From assembly GCA_029974595.1 (NCBI GenBank), contig JARKRC010000063.1, positions 213,944 to 277,943 of the forward strand: a DNA stretch of 64,000 bases. The letters run 5' to 3'. The notes beneath the pieces are model-generated. The model had not been told where the DNA came from. It worked only from the letters and a program-made list of their open reading frames with translations, and did not search any database. The stretch's first letter is position 1. Each line of letters starts with the position of its first letter. The translations under genes were made by a program, and so were the position numbers. This document shows, one piece after another, positions 34,835 to 44,280 of the stretch. This stretch comes from Ereboglobus sp. GTDB taxonomy: Bacteria > Verrucomicrobiota > Verrucomicrobiia > Opitutales > Opitutaceae.

Positions 34835-36115
34835 TCAAGGAAAAAGGTCGGGCATGTCCCATTGGTCTGCGCCGTGGCGCAAGCGGGTGCTCATCATGGC
34901 GACATCGGGCGTGGTCTCGCCAACGGCGGTGAACATAACGACGATGAGGTCTCCGTTGTCGCAGGCGACGAGGCCGGGACAGTGGTTGTGCCTGAGCATG
35001 CCGCGGTGGAAACCTAGAGCGCGGAGGGCGGCGAGCTTGCTGGGCGCGGTGTTTTCCGGCGGGGTGGGGAGGAGAAGGCGTTTGCAGAAATGCGGTTTGT
35101 TGGCGGGTGGACCGTGCTTCGCGAGTTTGCGTGTGGTGGAGTTTGTCGGTAGCACGCCGAGCGCGGTAAAAGGAAGGTGGGGATCGCCGGGTTTGGTGGC
35201 AGGTGGCGGGGCCGCGACGATGCGGAATCCGATCGTGCTGTTGCCTTGGTTGTTCGGGACGTCGCGAATGAAGTTTTTGTAGCCCATCTCGCTTTTGTAA
35301 TTGCCGGATTTGGCCTGCCCGGCGCCGGACGGGGCATTCGCGGAGGCCTTGAATTTTTGCGAGACGACCTGTAATTCTTCCAACGGCACCGGCGGAAAAT
35401 TCGGTGGCAAGCCGGCGCGGTTCGCGGAGCGCGCGTAATAGGGCAGATCGTTTTCAAGCCCGCCGCCGCGGATCACGCGCGCAATGCCAGAGGATGGTCC
35501 GACCGGGTCGGTCTGCGGCTCGAATGGATATTCGCCGTGCCAGTCGAAACACCATTCGCGAACTCCAGTATGCATGTTCATAAAACCCCAAGCATTCGGC
35601 TCACCGATGCCGGGCGGCGCCTCGCCCGGAGAGGAGAACCACGTGGTTGTGCCGGCGCGGCAGACGTATTCCCATTCCGCCTCGGTGGGCAGGCGGTAGG
35701 TCATGCCCTCCTTTTCGCTGAGCCAGCGGCAGAACGCCGTCGCGTCTTCCCAACTAATGCCGGCTGCATATGGAGCGGTTGCCGGATCGCCGCGATATGC
35801 GGCGCGGAATTGCTGGAATTGACCGACTGTCACCTCGGCCTCGGCCATGTAAAACGGCTGGCTGATGGTGACTTCGTGAACGGGATGCTCGTCCCAGTCG
35901 CCACGTTTCAGGTAGATAGGTTGCTTGATGAAGGCAGCGCGTGGCGTCTCGTTGGTTTCGCCCATCATGAATTTTCCTGACGCGACGGGCAGCATTCGCA
36001 TGCCGAGGGAGTTTGTAAAAGGCTGGTCAAGCTCCGATGCGGCGGCGCGGGAGAGAAGGGCTCCGGTTGCGATAAAGGCCGAGACTAAGAGAACAAGCGT
36101 GGGAGAGTAACGCAC
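34835..36115 (-). CDS. SUMF1-fold domain protein, 5' half of a frameshifted fusion gene (copy 1)
   Basis: 426 residues from a GTG start with signal peptide MRYSPTLVLLVSAFIATGAL. The main part (about residues 30-300) is a formylglycine-generating-enzyme-type fold: NSLGMRMLPVASGKFMMGE, HPVHEVTISQPFYMAEAEVT, RLPTEAEWEYVCRAGT, and RVIRGGGLENDLPYYARSAN. The cysteine pair needed for FGE catalysis is not in that last motif, so it is unlikely to mature sulfatases. The C-terminal GLVACDNGDLIVVMFTAVGE is already the first blade of the BNR propeller and ends at DMPDLFP. Deleting one A/T base at 34841-34845 restores a full-length protein like the one at 44281-46779. Confidence 0.78.
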   Translation of the reverse strand: MRYSPTLVLLVSAFIATGALLSRAAASELDQPFTNSLGMRMLPVASGKFMMGETNETPRAAFIKQPIYLKRGDWDEHPVHEVTISQPFYMAEAEVTVGQFQQFRAAYRGDPATAPYAAGISWEDATAFCRWLSEKEGMTYRLPTEAEWEYVCRAGTTTWFSSPGEAPPGIGEPNAWGFMNMHTGVREWCFDWHGEYPFEPQTDPVGPSSGIARVIRGGGLENDLPYYARSANRAGLPPNFPPVPLEELQVVSQKFKASANAPSGAGQAKSGNYKSEMGYKNFIRDVPNNQGNSTIGFRIVAAPPPATKPGDPHLPFTALGVLPTNSTTRKLAKHGPPANKPHFCKRLLLPTPPENTAPSKLAALRALGFHRGMLRHNHCPGLVACDNGDLIVVMFTAVGETTPDVAMMSTRLRHGADQWDMPDLFP

Positions 36116-36408
36116 AATGTGATTATTCCGCTAATGTGGAAAATGAATGGCAAGCAAAATGAATTATTATTTCATGCTAATTCATCATTGCGTTTCTTAG
36201 GTCAATACTTTCAACGTGATTATCTAAATTTTACAGAGTTAAATGCCCTTTGCGTGATTCCTGATCGCAAGATAGTTTGTTTTTTTCATGAAAAATACAA
36301 TATATCATTTCAATTTCATTGAAATTATATCTAACTTAAGTATCGCCAGCGTCTTTTGTTTGAAGCTGGGATGACATCATTTCCGTTTCACACAGCCAGG
36401 CAAACACC
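36116..36408. promoter_or_regulatory. AT-rich divergent promoter region with palindrome
   Basis: 293 bp between the divergent SUMF1-fold and BNR genes, much richer in A+T than its surroundings. It carries ATTTCAAT-TTC-ATTGAAAT (36307-36325), a perfect 8-bp inverted repeat and plausible operator. No gene of convincing character is seen. Confidence 0.4.
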
Positions 36409-37701
36409 ATGAAAACACACTCACTCGTTTTGCGACACCCCAACCTTCTCCTTGCGTTTTTTTGCGCAGTCGCGCTCGTGCCTGTCCCATCCCGTTCCGC
36501 CTCTCTGGAGCCGGCCGAGAGCACTGCGATAATCATCAAGGGTTTGAAGGAATGGCCCTCGAAAAATCCGTCCGACAAACTGCCAGCGGTCAGCGGCATG
36601 GAGACATCCACGGTACTGCGGGCGGACAAAGAGCATCCCGAACTTGGCGACGGACGTGGTTGGACGTTTCATCACCATCCCGACATGGCTGTGTGGCGCG
36701 GCCGTCTTTATGTGGCATGGAGCTCATGCGTAAAGGATGAGGACACATGGCCCAATCGCGAGCTTTACAGCACGTCCGCCGACGGCCACGCGTGGTCGAA
36801 GCCGCTGGAGATGTTTCCCGAGGGTGTGTCCACGCCATTCCGCATGTATTTTTATCGTTCGCCCGATGATGTGATGCTCATGTTCGCCGGCGTGCGGCTG
36901 AGTCGTGACAGGCTTTCGGAAAAGAAAAAAGACGGGATGGTGGTGCGCCGCGTCATGCCCGATCATACACTCGGCCCGGTGTATATGTTGCGCATGCCGA
37001 GGGCGTGGGACGGGGACGAAAAACCAGATGATCTTTCGGGTGCATCTCTGGAGATGTATTCAGCTTCCAATGACAGGGATTTTATCGTGGCCTGTGAAAA
37101 ACTCCTCGCTGATTCCGTTGTGCTCAACCAGCAGGACTACGGTCGCATGCTCGACAGGAAAAATCGGATGCCATGGGTAAATGCCACCGAATGGGCGACT
37201 GCCGCCGGTTATTCGGAATCCTTGGCACCTTCCTTTGGTAAAGCCATGTCGTTCTATCACCGCAAGGACGGCGCAATTGTCGGCATCGGTAAGAGTCGCT
37301 GGGTGACTGTCTCGGACAATGGAGGCAAAACTTGGTCGCGGCCCGTCCGCTCGACGCAGCTTGTTACCGGCACAGCCAAAGTATGGGGGCAGCGCACTAC
37401 CGACGGACGCTACGCGCTCGTATATAATCCGCACGCCAAAAACCGATTCCCTCTCGTCGTCGTGTCGGGCGAGGACGGTGTTACCTTCCGAGACATGTGC
37501 ATGGTCAACCCCGGTGACCAATCGCAACGCTACGAGGGAAAGAATAAAAATACCGGTGCGCAATACGTTCGCGGCATTGCCGAATGGGCGACAGACGGCA
37601 CCTTCGCGGGAGAGAAAAACAACCTCTGGATCGTGTATAGTATCAATAAGGAGGATATTGTCGTGAGCCGCATTCCGCTCCCGGTGCATCCCGCGAAATA
37701 A
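36409..37701 (+). CDS. Secreted BNR-repeat (sialidase-like) protein
   Basis: 430 residues with signal peptide MKTHSLVLRHPNLLLAFFCA. A six-bladed propeller is indicated by RGWTFHHHPDMAVWRGRLYV, Asp boxes STSADGHAWSKP and VSDNGGKTWSR, and RTTDGRYALVYNPHAK. The arginine triad expected of true sialidases is not obvious, so it may cleave or bind another sugar. In Bacteroides, BNR proteins often precede an iron-ADH, DapA-like, PdxA-like and DUF1537 set, and the same order occurs here, with all four partners broken. Confidence 0.8.
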   Translation: MKTHSLVLRHPNLLLAFFCAVALVPVPSRSASLEPAESTAIIIKGLKEWPSKNPSDKLPAVSGMETSTVLRADKEHPELGDGRGWTFHHHPDMAVWRGRLYVAWSSCVKDEDTWPNRELYSTSADGHAWSKPLEMFPEGVSTPFRMYFYRSPDDVMLMFAGVRLSRDRLSEKKKDGMVVRRVMPDHTLGPVYMLRMPRAWDGDEKPDDLSGASLEMYSASNDRDFIVACEKLLADSVVLNQQDYGRMLDRKNRMPWVNATEWATAAGYSESLAPSFGKAMSFYHRKDGAIVGIGKSRWVTVSDNGGKTWSRPVRSTQLVTGTAKVWGQRTTDGRYALVYNPHAKNRFPLVVVSGEDGVTFRDMCMVNPGDQSQRYEGKNKNTGAQYVRGIAEWATDGTFAGEKNNLWIVYSINKEDIVVSRIPLPVHPAK

Positions 37702-37754
37702 ACCGACCGGCGGTAGCCATTCTCCATGGCGGTGCGCAATCCGGCCAGACTCCT

Positions 37755-38057
37755 TTGCATGGACATCGTTATTCTCCTCGCCTCCTCTTCGGCTGCGGCA
37801 GCGCGCAATCCATCTCCGGCGAACTTGCTGCCGCCGGCCTCCACAGTGTTCGCCACTGCGGCCGTCGGCTTGGAGCGGCTCGTGGCGCTCTCTCGTGCCT
37901 GCGGCATTCCTCAGCGTCTTCGCGACGTCGGCGTTCCCGAGTCAGACCTGCCCCGTTTCGCTCAAGAGGCGATGAAGGTTACGCGCCTTTTGAAAAACAA
38001 CCCCCGTGAGCTCACCGCCACCGACGCGCTTGAGATCTACCGTGCCGCGTATTGGAA
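37755..38057 (+). pseudogene. Iron-containing alcohol dehydrogenase remnant
   Basis: Only the two ends of an iron-ADH are left. The N-terminal strand and helix (PRLLFGCGSAQSISGELAAA) is read in one frame from 37755 to about 37848. It joins directly in another frame to the C-terminal part GLERLVALSRACGIPQRL, GVPESDLPRFAQEAMKV and ATDALEIYRAAY. Roughly 250-300 residues of a normal ~380-residue enzyme, including the nucleotide and metal sites, have been deleted. The remnant is too short for activity. It lies between the BNR gene and the DapA-like pseudogene. Confidence 0.72.
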
Positions 38058-38087
38058 TTTAACTATAAAACAAGGTTCTACCACCGC

Positions 38088-39043
38088 ATGCCCGCGGCAT
38101 CCATGGCTATTTTTGAAAAAGGCAGCATCCGCGCCGCCCTGCGCGGCCATGTCATCGTGCCGATGATAAGCCCGCTTACGCTCTCCGGCGAACTCGACCT
38201 GATGGCGACATTTCGCCTCGCCGATCACATCATCGACGGTGGCTGCCAGGGGCTCCTGGTCGGAGGCACCAACAGTGAAGGCCCCTCGCTCGCACTCGCG
38301 CGCCGCATTGCCCAAATCGAGGCCGTCGTGGAACACACCGCAGGACATGGCATGGTTTAGCCGGCATCGGGGTCACAGCATTTGGCGATGCGGTGGAGCT
38401 TGGCCGCGCAAGCCTGCGCGCCGGTGCGGTTGCGGTGGCCGCTCACCCGCCGCCGTGCTTCATCATAAATCCGGCCGAAATTGAGGCGTATTATCTAAAA
38501 CTCATCGATGCGATCGGCGGTCCGTTTTTCATTTACAACATGCCGCTGACCACAGGCATCTCGATTCCGCTCGATGTGATTGGGCGGCTCAGCACGCATC
38601 CGCTCGTGATGGGAATCAAGGACTCCGAAGGTGATGCGGAGCGACAGACACTACTTGCCGACATGCATAAGGACCGTACGGATTTCACCGTGTTCTGCGG
38701 CGCAATGGCGCACTCCGCGCGTTCGCTTGCAGCCGGGGCCGACGGCAATGTGCCCAGTGCCGGCAACCTCGATCCCGCCGTGTGTCGCCGACTTGTGGAC
38801 CTTTCTCTCTCGTCCGCTGTCGCGCCATCCGCGCTTGCCGTCGCGCAGGATCGTGTGGCCGCCGTCAGCAAAGTCTATCAGGAAGGACGCAAGCTTCCCG
38901 CACAAATTTCCGCGCTCAAAGGCTGCGTCAGTCTGCTCGGGCTCTGCGCGCCCGACATGCTTCCGCCGCTCCTCACCACGACTGACACGGAACGCTTCAA
39001 GCTTCGCCAGCGCCTTGTCAGGCTCCATCTTCTGGTTTCATGA
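38088..39043 (+). pseudogene. DapA/NAL-family aldolase, frameshifted
   Basis: Class I aldolases of this superfamily use a Schiff-base lysine to split or join pyruvate-derived substrates. The first part (MAIFEKGSIRAAL, VIVPMISPL, GLLVGGTNSEGPSL) ends at a TAG at 38358-38360. The rest (AGIGVTAFGDAVELGRASL, FFIYNMPLTTGISIPLDV, and the lysine in LVMGIKDSEGD) is in a different frame. One missing base in the GTTTAG at 38355-38360 explains the break. Start ATG at 38088 or 38103. The stop overlaps the ATG of the PdxA-like gene as ATGA. Confidence 0.8.
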
Positions 39044-40064
39044 CACGCTCCGCCAAACCCATTCTCGCGGTCACTATGGGCGACCCAGCCGGTACTGGTC
39101 CGGAACTTATCATCAAGGCGCTAGCCCGCCCCGAATTGCGCGCTGTCTGCCGTCCCGTTATGGTGGGCGATGCGCGCATGCTTGTCGAGGCTGCCGCCAT
39201 TGTCTGCCTTAACCCCGAGATCAGGAAAATCTCCTCTCCGTCCGCCGTGTCCGACGATCCTGGCGTGATACCGGTCATCGACCTCGACAATGTCCCGCAT
39301 CGCGGCTTTGAACGTCGCAAAGCCAGTCCCGCCGGCGGGCATGCGACTTATGAATACATCTGTCGCGCCGTCGAGTTTGCCAAGTCCGGCAACATGCAGG
39401 CTATCGTGACCTCGGCCATCAACAAAGCCGCGCTCCATGCCGCCGGGCACCACTACGATGGACACACTGAGCTGCTTGCCGCGCTTTGCGGAACCCCGAA
39501 AATCACCATGATGCTTGCCGCCGGAAAACTTCGCGTGTGCCACGTGAGCACGCATGTCTCGCTCGCAGAGGCCATCAAGCGTGTTCGGGCGGATCGGATT
39601 GTCTCCGTAATACAACTCGCGCGTGACGGCATGCGCGAGTTGGGCGTCGAGGCCCCGCGCATCGCCGTCGCCGGCCTTAACCCACACGCGGGCGAAGGAG
39701 GGCTGTTCGGAGATGAGGAAATCAGGCAGCCATCGAGCAAGCGCGCTCGCTCGGCATCCATGTGAGTGGGCCGTATGCGGGTGACACGGTGTTTTTCCGC
39801 ACATTGCAAGGCCAGTTTGATTGCGCCATCGCGATGTATCACGACCAAGACCACGTTGCCGCGAAGATGCTCGGTATCTGGCAGGGTGTGAATATCACGC
39901 TCGGTCTGCCCATCATCCGCACGTCGGTCGAGGACGGCACCGATTTTGAAAACGCGGGCAAGGGCATCGGCGATCCACGCAGCCTGCTTTGTGCGCTCAA
40001 CCTCGCGGCGACAATGGCCGCCAATCGCCTTGCTGTCACCGGCTCCGCCATTCAGACCGTGTAA
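39040..40064 (+). pseudogene. PdxA-family 4-phosphate dehydrogenase, frameshifted
   Basis: The PdxA family contains 4-hydroxythreonine-4-P dehydrogenase and PdxA2-type enzymes that act on four-carbon acid sugar phosphates. Conserved parts are ILAVTMGDPAGTGPELI, VTSAINKAALHAAG, GHTELLA and NPHAGEGGLFGDEEI. After EEIR the frame shifts at about 39726. The natural continuation AIEQARSLGIHVSGPYAGDT is in another frame and continues as MYHDQDHVAAKM to a stop at 40064. Comparison with the family suggests loss of roughly ten bases rather than a single one. The metal-binding histidines are on both sides of the break, so the gene is likely inactive. Confidence 0.8.
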
Positions 40065-40131
40065 ACAGATGCCACGCGCACGATTTCTCCTTCGCAAAAA
40101 TTCCGCTGCCGCCATCTCCTGTCCTGCATCC

Positions 40132-41335
40132 ATGTCTCACACGATTCTTGCCGATGACCTTAGCGGTGCGATGGAAACCGCCGCGACCTTCATGCGCCAC
40201 GGTTGGAGTCCCTCCATTCCGCTTGGCGAATCCGCTGCCGCCCCGGCGGGCGCGCCGGTGGTGATTTCCACCGAGACGCGCAACCCTCCCTCCCGCCACT
40301 GCGCTCTCGGTGCTGGCGGCGCGGACCGACGAAATTCGACGGACCGGCGCGAATCTTGTTTTCAAAAAAATCGATTCCACCATGCGCGGTCCTGTCGGCG
40401 CGGAACTTGCCGCCGTGCGTGAGGCGTGGCCGGATCGCCCGGTGTTCATCACGCCCGCCAATCCGCTCCTCGGGCGCGTGGTAGTAGATGGAGTTCTGCG
40501 TGTTAACGGGATACGTGTCACGCAGACTCCGTTTCGTCACGACCCAGGCTCGCCTGTCATGCACGACGAGTTGATACGCCTGCTCACCGCGAGCGGCGGT
40601 CCGGGCGATACTGTCACGCTACCGCTCTCCGTGATTCGCGGGCGGATGCGCGTGCGATGGCTGCGTGAGAAAATAGCCGCGGCGCGCATGGTGTTTGCGT
40701 GCGACACGGAGACAATTGACGACCTCCGCGCAATTGTCTCCGCCGCGCTCGAGGCGCACGACGTCCCCCTGTTCATCGGCTCCAGCGCGCTCGCCGCAGT
40801 TGTCGCGGGGCTTGTGCGTCCTGCCGCGAACGCATCAATGGTTGGAAACAAAAACGCCTCGCCGCCCATGTGCGGCGGCACGCTTTTCGTGTGCGGCAGC
40901 AAACACCCGGCGAGCCACCATCAGATGCGCACGCTCGGTCTGCCCTTGCGCATGTTGACGCCAAAATCGTTCGGACTTGCAAATGAGCTGGCCGCCGACC
41001 TCGTGGCCCGAGGCCGGGCCGCCGTGCTATGCGCGGATTATCCAGGGCTGCCGGAGCATGCCCTGGCCGCGATGGGGGACATCGTGGAGACCGTCGTACG
41101 CATTGCTTTGGTCCGCACGATTTTCGTTACTGGAGGCGAGACCACCCGCGCGCTTTGTCGCCGCCTCGGCGGCACGGCGCTGGAGCTTCACGCGGAAATC
41201 GAGCCTGGCGTGATTGCGGCTCGGATGCCCTGTCCTGAAGGTACACGCCTCGTCATCACGAAACCCGGCGGCTACGGCGACGCCCAATGCCTCGTGCGCG
41301 TATGTGAATGGATTGACGAGGCATCGGCTTCATGA
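40132..41335 (+). pseudogene. DUF1537 four-carbon acid sugar kinase, frameshifted
   Basis: The DUF1537 family phosphorylates D-threonate, L-threonate, D-erythronate or 3-oxo acids. HTILADDLSGAMETAATF and VVISTETRN form the N-terminal start. Then the frame changes: one extra C in the CCC at 40284-40286 turns what should read NLPPATALSVLAARTDEI into NPPSRHC. The remainder (LVFKKIDSTMRGPVGAEL, VFITPANPLLGRVVVDG, FVCGSKHPASHHQM, FVTGGETTRAL, VITKPGGYGD) is intact to the stop at 41335. It is the last of four successive broken genes. Confidence 0.82.
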
Positions 41336-41398
41336 GCGAGGATTGATCAAATCATTATGATTTTGGTTCCAGATAATAGAAATCCGGCGAAGTTCTAT

Positions 41399-41415
41399 CC
41401 ATGGGAAACCCATGG
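41399..41415. terminator. Hairpin between convergent DUF1537 and GH28 genes
   Basis: CCATGGG and CCCATGG arms with an AAA loop, lying between two converging genes (stops at 41335 and 41421). There is no long T tract, so it is only a candidate bidirectional terminator. Confidence 0.4.
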
Positions 41416-41420
41416 TGTTA

Positions 41421-42839
41421 TTACTGCCGGCTGATGACCTCTGCACTTGGTGTGGAGGTGCCTCCGTGGATGAACTCGAGGACGGGTTTTTCCACGTTGT
41501 CGAAATAGAGCAGGCTGCGGGTGGGCGCATTTTCGACGGAAGGCCAGACGACGTTCAAGTTCGCGATGCGCAGGCCCTTAACATTCTTGAAAATGAAGGC
41601 CGAAGGGATGACACCGAAGGATTTATTTGTCACCGGCGATGGGCCGCGTGCTTCATTGAATGTTTCGAAGCCGCCAATGCGGTAGGAAATGTTGGAGAAA
41701 GAGATATCCTCCAGTACGAGGCCGTCGATGGCGTGCACCATCACGCGGCCATTGGTCTCGATAGTAATGTCGCTGAAGGCTATGTTGCGCACGATGCCAT
41801 CGGGCGAGGATTTGCCGCGTTTGCTCAGCTCGATGATAATGGGGATCTCGTAGCCCTTGCCCCATTTGCGCTTGGTGAGAAGGGTGATATTAGCGAAGCG
41901 CACGTTCTCCATCGTGCCGCCGTCTTTGCAGATGAGGCCCAGGCCGGTGCGGGCGGAATGAATCACACAGTTCGAGAAAAGCACACGGCGATAGTCGCCG
42001 TAGCTTTCGGTGCCGAGCTTGAGCGCGGTGGCGGAGCTTTGCAGCACGCAGTTGGTCACGACGACATTCTCCACCGGCGGGGTGATGTCACCCATTTTGG
42101 TTGTCTTTAACACAATACAGTCGTCGCCTGCCTCAATATGGCAGTCGGAGATGATGACGTTGCGCGAGGAATCGACGTCGATGCCGTCACTGTTGATGGC
42201 GCGCAGGTTATTTATGATTGAGATGCCCCGTATATAAACACCGTCGCAGTTTTTTGGATGCAGTGTCCAGCCGGGCGCGTTGCGGATGGCAACATCAGTG
42301 ATGCGGATGTTGCGGCAGTTTATCAATTCAATCAAGGGGGTGGGGCGGGCGTGGGCGATAGTGATGTCATTATTGAAGAACGAGTCGCCGTTGCCATCAA
42401 TGAAACCACGCCCCTCGATGCCGATGTTTTCCGCACCGCAAGCGTAGATGAAATGACGCATCGGATAGCCTTTTTGGTTTTTCCCGTCGATATCGATGAT
42501 GCCTTCCAAGTAGAGGCTTTCCTGCGGGGGGTAATCCGCGATGTCCCTGCTGCCGAGCAGTGTCGAGCCTGGCGAAAGGTGGAGCGTCACGTTGCTTTTC
42601 AGATGGATGGTGCCGGAGAGAAATTTCCCTGTTGGAAAATAAACCGTGCCGCCGCCCGCGGCGTGGCAGGCATCGATGGTTTTCTGGATGGCGGCGGTGT
42701 CCAGGGTTTTCCCGTCGCCGACGGCACCGTGTTGCGTGACATTATGATTCCGCGCGTCGGCGGAGATCGGCAAGGTGAGAATCGCGCAGAGCGAAAGGCA
42801 GAACAGGGTGGCGGATATTTTTTTCAGGTATGAATGCAT
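41421..42839 (-). CDS. GH28-family glycoside hydrolase
   Basis: 472 residues, secreted (signal MHSYLKKISATLFCLSLCAI). The beta-helix has the entry motif VTQHGAVGDGKTLDTAAI and AGGGTVYFPTGKFLSG. The catalytic aspartates are in NSDGIDVDSSRNV and AGDDCIVLKT. The usual GHG histidine loop is replaced by LGTESYGDYRRVLF, and the R-x-K motif is not obvious. This variation is common among rhamnogalacturonan- and xylogalacturonan-type GH28 enzymes, so strict polygalacturonase activity should not be assumed. It is the last gene of the long minus-strand run that begins beyond the right edge. Confidence 0.9.
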   Translation of the reverse strand: MHSYLKKISATLFCLSLCAILTLPISADARNHNVTQHGAVGDGKTLDTAAIQKTIDACHAAGGGTVYFPTGKFLSGTIHLKSNVTLHLSPGSTLLGSRDIADYPPQESLYLEGIIDIDGKNQKGYPMRHFIYACGAENIGIEGRGFIDGNGDSFFNNDITIAHARPTPLIELINCRNIRITDVAIRNAPGWTLHPKNCDGVYIRGISIINNLRAINSDGIDVDSSRNVIISDCHIEAGDDCIVLKTTKMGDITPPVENVVVTNCVLQSSATALKLGTESYGDYRRVLFSNCVIHSARTGLGLICKDGGTMENVRFANITLLTKRKWGKGYEIPIIIELSKRGKSSPDGIVRNIAFSDITIETNGRVMVHAIDGLVLEDISFSNISYRIGGFETFNEARGPSPVTNKSFGVIPSAFIFKNVKGLRIANLNVVWPSVENAPTRSLLYFDNVEKPVLEFIHGGTSTPSAEVISRQ

Positions 42840-42849
42840 GATGGTGATG

Positions 42850-44265
42850 TTACTTTTTCGTGTTGCTTGAAAGAACGGCGGCTGCCTTGGGGCTGACGGT
42901 CATTTCCTGCGCGGCAATATCGTGTCGCCACTGGGCGAGCCTCGCGCGCAATTTCAAGACCAGGGCGGGGCTTTCGGCGGCGATGTCGCGTTCTTGTCCC
43001 TCGTCGGTGGACAAATCGAAAAGGCTCGTCGCCGGACCGATGCCGAGCAGCGCGCCCTCGTGCCATTCGATGAGCATGTGGTTTCCGTCGCGGATGGCGG
43101 AGGCGGGATGATATTCTCCGAGGCTGTGGTAGTGTGGAAAATGCCAGAATAGCGGGCGCGTCGCGAGCGGTATGCCGGAGCGGAGTTGCGCGAGCAGGCT
43201 CATGCCGTCGGCCGGCACATCGGAGGTGTCGCACCCGGCGGCCTCGGTGAGCGTGAAGAACAGATCCTGCGTGATGACGGGGGTGTCGAAACGCGCGCCG
43301 GCAGGGATGACGCCGGCCCAGCTCACGCAGGCCGGAACGCGCAGGCCGCCCTGCCACACGGTGGCCTTGCCGCCGCGAAACGGTGTCTGGCTTTGCAGGG
43401 ACATGACATTGCCATTGTCGGATGCAAAGACGATGAGGGTGCGTCGCGTCAAATCGAGTTTATCGAGCTCGTCGAGGATTCGGCCGATGTGCGCGTCCAT
43501 GCGCTCAATCATCGCGGCCATGACCGGATGATTTTCAGGGCGGACCGCACCGGATTTGTTGGCGTATTTAGCGACAAGCGCGGGTTGCTCGGTCAGAGGC
43601 GTGTGAACGACGTTGTGTGCGATGTAGCAGAAAAACGGACGGTCCTTGTTTTCCCTCACGAATTCCAGTGCATGGTCGGTGATGGCGGCGACATTGTGCG
43701 CATCGGGTTTGTCGGCATTTTTCGCACTGGGCTTTCGGGTATGAAACACGACATCGAATCCCTGCGACTCGGGATCCATTGGCCGGCCGGGTTTGTAATC
43801 ATAATCCGGAGCGAGGTGCCACTTGCCAAACAATCCGGTGATGTAGCCCCGGTCGCGCAACCGCTCGGCGATGGTGACTTCGGTGAGCGGGAGGCCTTGT
43901 TGCATCTCGGGCGTGACGAGCGGGCGACCTTTGCCGGAACTGCCGGGGATGAAGTTGGTGAGATGCAGGCGCGCAGGCCATTTGCCGGTCATGAGGGCCG
44001 CTCGGGTTGGAGAGCAGATGGGCGCGGCGGCATACGCCTGCGTATAAACCGCGCCGCTGCGCGCGAGGCGGTCGAGGTTGGGCGTCTCATACCACGTGGA
44101 GCCGTTGAAGCCGGTCTGGTTCCAGCCCATGTCATCAGCGAGGATGATGACAATGTTGGGTGGTGGCTCCGCGGGTTGCGCGGTGGCGAATGGAAGCGTC
44201 AGTGCGACAGATGACGTAGCGACGAGCGAGGCACGACGGAACGGGAATATGGATGTTATTTTCAT
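42850..44265 (-). CDS. Sulfatase, Cys-type
   Basis: 471 residues, secreted (MKITSIFPFRRASLVATSSV). The active-site motif is CSPTR within APICSPTRAALMTG. NIVIILADDMGWNQTGFNG, GLFGKWHLAPDYDYKPG, FFCYIAHNVVHTPL and IVFASDNGNV identify it as an arylsulfatase A-like enzyme (SulfAtlas S1-type, exact subfamily not determinable here). Only 10 bp separate it from the downstream GH28 and 15 bp from the upstream SUMF1/BNR gene, so these are co-transcribed. Confidence 0.93.
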   Translation of the reverse strand: MKITSIFPFRRASLVATSSVALTLPFATAQPAEPPPNIVIILADDMGWNQTGFNGSTWYETPNLDRLARSGAVYTQAYAAAPICSPTRAALMTGKWPARLHLTNFIPGSSGKGRPLVTPEMQQGLPLTEVTIAERLRDRGYITGLFGKWHLAPDYDYKPGRPMDPESQGFDVVFHTRKPSAKNADKPDAHNVAAITDHALEFVRENKDRPFFCYIAHNVVHTPLTEQPALVAKYANKSGAVRPENHPVMAAMIERMDAHIGRILDELDKLDLTRRTLIVFASDNGNVMSLQSQTPFRGGKATVWQGGLRVPACVSWAGVIPAGARFDTPVITQDLFFTLTEAAGCDTSDVPADGMSLLAQLRSGIPLATRPLFWHFPHYHSLGEYHPASAIRDGNHMLIEWHEGALLGIGPATSLFDLSTDEGQERDIAAESPALVLKLRARLAQWRHDIAAQEMTVSPKAAAVLSSNTKK

Positions 44266-44280
44266 GTGCGGGGCGCCGGC

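Noticed and set aside
34835-36115. Annotation as a true formylglycine-generating enzyme
   Set aside because: The fold is right but the cysteine pair needed for catalysis is missing, and the gene is a half of a multi-domain protein.
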